From an uncultured Clostridia bacterium (lineage in GTDB: Bacteria; Bacillota; Clostridia; UMGS1810): DNA of 64,000 nucleotides. Numbering within the stretch: the stretch's first letter is position 1; the number at the start of each line of letters is the position of its first letter. Positions 59,713 through 64,000 of the stretch are shown in pieces. A program made the translations under genes and the position numbers. The stretch is from positions 1 through 64,000 of the forward strand of contig CAKSTL010000009.1 in the NCBI GenBank assembly GCA_934500875.1, given 5' to 3'. A model generated the notes under the pieces. That model had not been told where the DNA came from. It saw nothing but the letters and a program-made list of their open reading frames with translations, and made no database searches.

Positions 59713-59769
59713 TCTTATCACCCTTTGTTTATGAAAATAATTTTTATTTTTCACTTTTTAAACAAAAAT

Positions 59770-59798
59770 ATTTTATCACAGAATGAAAAAAATTTCAA
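59770..59798 (-). promoter_or_regulatory. Promoter of the catabolic operon
   Basis: On the minus strand TTGAAA (59793-59798), a 17-bp spacer and TAAAAT (59770-59775). Confidence 0.7.
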
Positions 59799-59823
59799 TA
59801 CCTTTTTATAAAAAAATATGGAT

Positions 59824-59842
59824 TTTACACTTTTTGTGTAAA
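59824..59842. promoter_or_regulatory. Palindromic candidate operator between divergent promoters
   Basis: TTTACAC and GTGTAAA with a 5-bp T spacer form a perfect dyad between the catabolic operon promoter and the GH36 promoter. Either operon, or both, could be controlled. Confidence 0.45.
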
Positions 59843-59917
59843 TATTACAAATATGCGCACGAAAGATGTGCAATATAATGAATTTTTACTGTATATCAAC
59901 GAAAAAATTTGTTTTTG

Positions 59918-59946
59918 TTGACAAGCCGGTTTATGTGTGCTATTAT
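59918..59946 (+). promoter_or_regulatory. Promoter of the alpha-galactosidase gene
   Basis: TTGACA (59918-59923), a 17-bp spacer and TATTAT (59941-59946). Confidence 0.75.
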
Positions 59947-59986
59947 TCAGATATGTAATAATGTGATTTTTAAAGGAGGATATACA

Positions 59987-62185
59987 ATGCCTGTTTCGTA
60001 TGACGAAAAAAACAAAGTTTTTAATATTTATACTAAAAATTTCAGCCTTGTTTTCGGAATTTTTAAAGACAAGGTGCCGATTTTAATCCACTGCGGAAAG
60101 AGAATAAAAAACACCTATGATATTGATAAAATGCTTGATTATAAGCTGAAAAGAGTTGTTACGTTTTCGGCAAGAAACAAAGACCTTGACGAAGAGGTAA
60201 CGCTTGAAGCGGTATCGGCAATTTATCCTACATACGGAAATGCCGACCTTAGAATTCCTGCTCTTTCAATTGTGCACAATGATGGCACAATGTGCTCTAA
60301 TTTCTATTATAAAGAGCACAAAATAACAGAAGGCGAAGCAAAACCCGAGGGACTGCCGTATGTTTACAGCGAGGAGGGCGACAATGTTCAAACCCTTACT
60401 TTAAAGCTTTATGACGAGGTGGGAAAGCTTACTCTTACGCTTTCGTACACTGCGTTTTACGATTATGACGTTATCACCCAGAACGTAAAGCTTGAAAACG
60501 GCGGCGGAAAAGTTAAAATTGACAGAATTATGAGTGCGGCGGTTGATTTGCCCGACAAGGATTTTGATTTTATTCACCTCTACGGTCACTGGGCAAGAGA
60601 ACGTCAGATTCAGCGTGCACCGCTTATAAACGGCGGTATGACGGTGGATTCAAAAAGAGGTTCCTCCAGTGCGCACCACAATCCGTTCTTTGCGCTTGCG
60701 CGCAAAAATACTGATGAATTTTCGGGCGAGGTTTACGGTTTTTCGCATTTATACAGCGGAAACTTTGTTGCCGGCGCTGAGGTTGACACGCTTAACAACA
60801 CACGCGCGTTTATCGGCATAAATCCGTTTAATTTTGCGTGGACCCTTGAAAACGGCGAGAGCTTTACGGCGCCCGAAGGCGTTATCTGCTATTCGTGCGA
60901 GGGCATAGGCAAAATGTCGGATAATTTGCAAAAATTAGCACGAAGAAGAATTTGCAGAGGCAAATACCGTGATATCGAGCGCCCCGTGCTTCTTAACAAC
61001 TGGGAGGCAACATATTTTAATTTTAACGAGGATAAGCTTTTGGATATCGCCAAAAAGGCAAAAGAGGCAGGGGTTGAGCTGTTTGTTCTGGATGACGGCT
61101 GGTTCGGCAAGCGTGATGATGACAAAACTTCGCTCGGCGACTGGTTTGTGGATAAAGAAAAGCTTCCGAACGGCATAGCGGGTCTTGCAAAGAAGATAAA
61201 CGATATGGGTCTTAAATTCGGTCTTTGGTTTGAGCCTGAGGCAATTTCGCCCATAAGCGAGCTTTATAAAAATCATCCCGACTGGTGTCTGCACATAAAG
61301 AACAGACCGCAGAACGAGGGCAGGCACGAATATCTTCTGGATTTATCACGCGGTGAGGTGTGCGATTACATAATCGGAATTTTGTCCGACGTTTTGGGCA
61401 GTGCAAATATAGAGTACGTAAAGTGGGATATGAACAGAAATATGACCGACGTCGGAAGTGCGGATATTTCGCCCGAAAGACAGTGCGAGGTTGCGCACCG
61501 CTATATGCTGGGTCTTTACAGAGTTCTGGAAACGCTTACAAATAAATTTCCGAACATCCTTTTTGAAGGCTGCTCGGGCGGCGGCGGACGTTTTGACCTT
61601 GGTATGCTTCATTATTTTCCGCAGATTTGGACGAGCGACGACAGTGACGCCGTTGAAAGACTTTACATTCAGCACGGCACAAGTATGCTTTATCCCACAT
61701 CTGCAATGGGAGCGCACGTTTCAGCTTCGCCGAATCATCAGGTATACCGTACAACTTCAATTGATATCAGGGGCCACGTTGCGATGTGCGGTCAGTTTGG
61801 CTACGAGCTTGATTTGAACAAGATTTCGGATGAAGAATTTGAAGCGGTGAAGGAGCAGATAAAATTCTACAAGACGATTTCGCACATTACGCATAAGGGC
61901 ACAATGTACCGTCTGCTTTCTCCGTTTGAAGGAAACTATGCGGTTTGGGAATTTTTATCGGAGAATGAGGACGAAATAGTTCTTATGATTGCAAGCGTTA
62001 TAAGAAGGGGAGGATGGCTTGCGCAAACACGTATTTTGCTCAAGGGTCTTGATGAGGACGCAAGTTACAGGGTAGAAAATACGGGTGAAATTTACGGCGG
62101 AGATTTCCTTATGAACGTTGGATTTAAGCGAAGCCCGGACAGCGACTTTGAAAGCGAGCTTCTGGTTATAAGAAAAGTGAAATAA
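59987..62185 (+). CDS. GH36 alpha-galactosidase
   Basis: A 732-residue retaining alpha-galactosidase. A beta-sandwich N-terminal domain precedes the TIM barrel with LDDGWFGKRDDD, LGDW, the nucleophile Asp in YVKWDMNR (about 486) and the acid/base Asp in WTSDDSDAVER (about 549). No signal peptide, so it acts on imported alpha-galactosides such as raffinose-type sugars or melibiose. ATG 59987 follows AAAGGAGG. Divergent from the catabolic operon. Confidence 0.94.
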   Translation: MPVSYDEKNKVFNIYTKNFSLVFGIFKDKVPILIHCGKRIKNTYDIDKMLDYKLKRVVTFSARNKDLDEEVTLEAVSAIYPTYGNADLRIPALSIVHNDGTMCSNFYYKEHKITEGEAKPEGLPYVYSEEGDNVQTLTLKLYDEVGKLTLTLSYTAFYDYDVITQNVKLENGGGKVKIDRIMSAAVDLPDKDFDFIHLYGHWARERQIQRAPLINGGMTVDSKRGSSSAHHNPFFALARKNTDEFSGEVYGFSHLYSGNFVAGAEVDTLNNTRAFIGINPFNFAWTLENGESFTAPEGVICYSCEGIGKMSDNLQKLARRRICRGKYRDIERPVLLNNWEATYFNFNEDKLLDIAKKAKEAGVELFVLDDGWFGKRDDDKTSLGDWFVDKEKLPNGIAGLAKKINDMGLKFGLWFEPEAISPISELYKNHPDWCLHIKNRPQNEGRHEYLLDLSRGEVCDYIIGILSDVLGSANIEYVKWDMNRNMTDVGSADISPERQCEVAHRYMLGLYRVLETLTNKFPNILFEGCSGGGGRFDLGMLHYFPQIWTSDDSDAVERLYIQHGTSMLYPTSAMGAHVSASPNHQVYRTTSIDIRGHVAMCGQFGYELDLNKISDEEFEAVKEQIKFYKTISHITHKGTMYRLLSPFEGNYAVWEFLSENEDEIVLMIASVIRRGGWLAQTRILLKGLDEDASYRVENTGEIYGGDFLMNVGFKRSPDSDFESELLVIRKVK

Positions 62186-62258
62186 ACAAGAATTTAAAGT
62201 TTAAAAGACCTGCAAAAGATATGAACTGCTCCAATTTGTACAGACAGCACCAAAAATA

Positions 62259-62299
62259 CCTCCTATGGTTTTTATTATACCATAGGAGGCTCTTTTTTT
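62259..62299 (+). terminator. Bidirectional terminator of the GH36 gene
   Basis: Arms CCTCCTATGG (62259-62268) and CCATAGGAGG (62280-62289), with a T-run on the plus strand. It serves GH36 and perhaps nagB. Confidence 0.85.
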
Positions 62300-62356
62300 C
62301 TATTGTCCATTTTTACCGGACCTGTTCATTTCGGCAAGAGGTCTTTTTATGTATTT
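62300..62356. other. Possible insertion-sequence end
   Basis: The short segment after the terminator contains TGTCCATTTTTACCGGACC, which looks like the inverted end of an IS3-type element, but no transposase or second end is present. A remnant at most. Confidence 0.2.
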
Positions 62357-63076
62357 TTAAGAGAGAGCCTCTTTGTCGCAAATGAGGGTAACGTCCGAAT
62401 GGACTTTTAACATAGACGCAGGAACGTCTGTTGTGATGCTGTCGGTAAGAAGTGCCTTTACCGCTTCTTTTTTGCCCCCGCCGTTTGCAAGAATTATAAT
62501 CTTGCGTGCTTTGAGAATTGTTCCTATTCCCATTGTAAGGGCTTTTGTCGGCACGTCCGAAATATCATCGAAAAACCTTGAGTTTGCTCTTACCGTGCTT
62601 TCTGTCAGCGATGTAAGATGTGTTAAAAGGTTTAAATTTTCTGCCGGCTCGTTAAAGCCTATGTGACCGTTCTGACCTATTCCCAGAATCTGCAAGTCAA
62701 TGCCGCCGTTTTGTGCTATAAGCTTTTCAAAATTGTCACATTCTGCAAAGGTATCGCTGCATTTGCCGTCAAGAATATGAGTGTTTTCTTTCTTTATATT
62801 GATTTTTGAAAATAAATTTTCTTCCATAAAATAGTGGTAGCTTTGCGGATTATCTGCCGAAATGGGATAGTATTCGTCAAGGTTAAACGTTCGGATGTCC
62901 GAAAAATCAACTCTTTTTTCGTTATACATTTTAACAAGCTCATTATACATTCCCACGGGTGTTGAGCCTGTTGCAAGCCCAAGAACGCTTTGCGGATTCA
63001 GCGTTATCTGACCTGCGACAATCTGCGCTGCTTTAAGCGAAAGTTCGGTGTAGTTTTCACATTTCAGAAGTCTCAT
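62357..63076 (-). CDS. nagB: Glucosamine-6-phosphate deaminase
   Basis: A 239-residue enzyme that converts glucosamine-6-phosphate to fructose-6-phosphate and ammonia. The phosphate-binding GLATGSTPVGMY, NLDEYYP and LGIGQNGHIGFNEP motifs and the catalytic acids in them are intact. Normal length. No nagA is in view. The promoter at 63189-63217 drives it, with a hairpin in the leader. Confidence 0.96.
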   Translation of the reverse strand: MRLLKCENYTELSLKAAQIVAGQITLNPQSVLGLATGSTPVGMYNELVKMYNEKRVDFSDIRTFNLDEYYPISADNPQSYHYFMEENLFSKINIKKENTHILDGKCSDTFAECDNFEKLIAQNGGIDLQILGIGQNGHIGFNEPAENLNLLTHLTSLTESTVRANSRFFDDISDVPTKALTMGIGTILKARKIIILANGGGKKEAVKALLTDSITTDVPASMLKVHSDVTLICDKEALS

Positions 63077-63106
63077 AAAAATTCCTCCGCATTATTTGCT
63101 ATCCTC

Positions 63107-63152
63107 AGAAATTAGGAAAGGCGGTCTTCCCTTCCGCATTTCCTAATTCCTT
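63107..63152 (-). promoter_or_regulatory. Hairpin in the nagB leader
   Basis: AATTAGGAAAGGCGG and CCGCATTTCCTAATT pair with one mismatch around a 10-nt loop. It lies between promoter and start codon of nagB and could regulate or stabilise the mRNA. No known riboswitch is recognised. Confidence 0.5.
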
Positions 63153-63188
63153 TGGACAGCGGTTGTTGTTGTGTCAACTTTATAATAT

Positions 63189-63217
63189 ATTATATTTGCA
63201 ATAATGTATTTACACAA
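63189..63217 (-). promoter_or_regulatory. Promoter of nagB
   Basis: On the minus strand TTGTGT (63212-63217), a 17-bp spacer and TATAAT (63189-63194). Confidence 0.7.
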
Positions 63218-63241
63218 AAGAAAAAAAGATTTGCACAATTG

Positions 63242-63270
63242 TTGATTTTATTTTTAATATGTGTTATTAT
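63242..63270 (+). promoter_or_regulatory. Promoter of the AraC-family gene
   Basis: TTGATT (63242-63247), a 17-bp spacer and TATTAT (63265-63270), divergent from nagB. Confidence 0.65.
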
Positions 63271-63289
63271 TACAAGAGGGGTGGTTAAT

Positions 63290-64000
63290 TTGGATTACAA
63301 GGGAACGAGATTAAAGAATGAAATTGTTATAGATAAGCTGTATACGGTTCATTATTTTGAATATACAAAATGGTTTAAATTTACCGGCGAAAGGCACGAT
63401 TTTTGGGAATTTGTGTATGCGGACAAGGGCGATTTAACCATTACGGCAGACGATAAGGAATTTGTGCTGAAGCAGGGGAGCATTGTGTTTCACAAGCCCA
63501 ACGAGTGGCACAACGTTTATGCAAATACAAAAATTCCGCCGAATGTAACCATTGTCACTTTCGGAAGCAACTCGGCGGCGATTAAGTTTTTTGAGGACAA
63601 GGTATTTGCGGTGGGGCAGGAGCAGAAGACTCTTATTTCACGCATTGTCGCTGAATACATCAACGCATTTTCCACGCCGCTTAACGACATTTACACAAAC
63701 AAGCTCAAGCGCCGCACCGAGCAGATTGCAGGCAGCGAACAGCTTATAAAAATGTATCTTTGCCAACTGCTTTTGTCGTTTATAAGAAATGACGTTCAGA
63801 CAGAACAGCGCAGCATAGCAAATCTTAATCTTGAGGATGCGCTGATGAACATAATTTACAACTATATGAACGATCATATTGCGCAAAGCATAACGGTAAA
63901 CGACATATGCGCATATGCGGGAATAAACAAAACCACGCTTGAAAAAATGTTTAAAGCGCACTTTAATATGGGGGCAATCGAATATTTTATACATATGAAA
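63290..64000 (+). CDS. AraC-family regulator, truncated by the window edge
   Basis: The frame is open from TTG 63290 to the end of the window (237 codons, no stop). An N-terminal cupin sensor domain (about 15-90, with HKPNEWHNVYAN) is followed by a helical linker and the start of the AraC DNA-binding domain (DHIAQSITVNDICAYAGINK, then TTLEKMFKAHF). AraC-type regulators of this kind control sugar catabolism. It is divergent from nagB, which may be its target. GAGGGGTGG precedes the TTG. Confidence 0.88.
   Translation, partial: MDYKGTRLKNEIVIDKLYTVHYFEYTKWFKFTGERHDFWEFVYADKGDLTITADDKEFVLKQGSIVFHKPNEWHNVYANTKIPPNVTIVTFGSNSAAIKFFEDKVFAVGQEQKTLISRIVAEYINAFSTPLNDIYTNKLKRRTEQIAGSEQLIKMYLCQLLLSFIRNDVQTEQRSIANLNLEDALMNIIYNYMNDHIAQSITVNDICAYAGINKTTLEKMFKAHFNMGAIEYFIHMK

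Noticed and set aside
1..64000. CRISPR array or cas genes
   Set aside because: No regularly spaced short repeats and no Cas-like protein were found; the repeats at 9.3-9.6 kb occur only twice.
1..64000. rRNA genes or a replication origin
   Set aside because: No 16S, 23S or 5S segments, no DnaA-box cluster and no dnaA/dnaN genes were seen.

Overview
The window looks like chromosomal DNA of an anaerobic, low-to-moderate GC member of the Bacillota, class Clostridia, perhaps a gut-type relative of the Oscillospiraceae or Lachnospiraceae. The evidence is TTG and GTG starts behind strong GGAGG-type ribosome binding sites, Na+-pumping decarboxylase genes, SLH-anchored surface proteins, a sensory-type [FeFe]-hydrogenase cassette, an L-box riboswitch and ferredoxin/ETF enzymes. 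No species can be assigned from the sequence alone.

Layout. 0.2-1.3 kb: a three-gene operon of small unknown proteins, one very cysteine-rich. 1.4-8.5 kb (+): M23 peptidase, PRK06851-like ATPase, tyrS, then DRTGG / GHKL ATPase / sensory hydrogenase-like / DRTGG, then hslO. 8.5-9.6 kb: six tRNA genes (Val, Asp, Phe, Gly, Cys, Met) behind one strong promoter, followed by an inverted tRNA-Met acceptor mimic and repeats. 9.7-10.1 kb: two gene remnants. 10.1-13.6 kb (-): heterodimeric ABC exporter. 13.7-16.4 kb (+): lysine riboswitch controlling a three-gene amino-acid ABC importer. 16.5-18.2 kb: cupin, methyltransferase and a 311-bp terminal-inverted-repeat element. 18.2-23.9 kb (-): LytTR two-component system upstream of a CAP/SLH and an SLH surface-protein gene, with a plausible LytTR direct repeat between them. 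24.3-29.3 kb (-): Na+ decarboxylase/transcarboxylase operon with two different carboxyltransferases. 29.5-37.2 kb: housekeeping genes (RluB, DacF, UPF0291, a membrane PPIase with a zinc ribbon, YfcE, class B PBP, thioredoxin, YigZ).

37.2-50.0 kb: the most striking region. An S24-type repressor is divergent from a compact, intact-looking siphovirus head/tail cassette (activator, TerS, TerL, portal, scaffold, capsid, connectors, tail tube, Gp15, short tape measure, Dit, Tal, tail-tip protein). There is no integrase, replication or lysis gene, and the place where early genes would sit is about 450 bp of non-coding DNA. A 13-bp motif lies inside the repressor promoter and again just upstream of the first cassette gene. 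This fits a domesticated prophage, possibly a gene-transfer-agent-like particle.

50.2-59.7 kb (-): an eight-gene catabolic operon (sugar isomerase-like, FAD oxidase, Fe-S protein, class II aldolase, PfkB kinase, IolB-like isomerase, FGGY kinase, fused EtfB-EtfA). It couples an unknown sugar or polyol pathway to a flavin-based dehydrogenase. 60.0-64.0 kb: divergent GH36 alpha-galactosidase, then nagB and a truncated AraC-family regulator running off the end.
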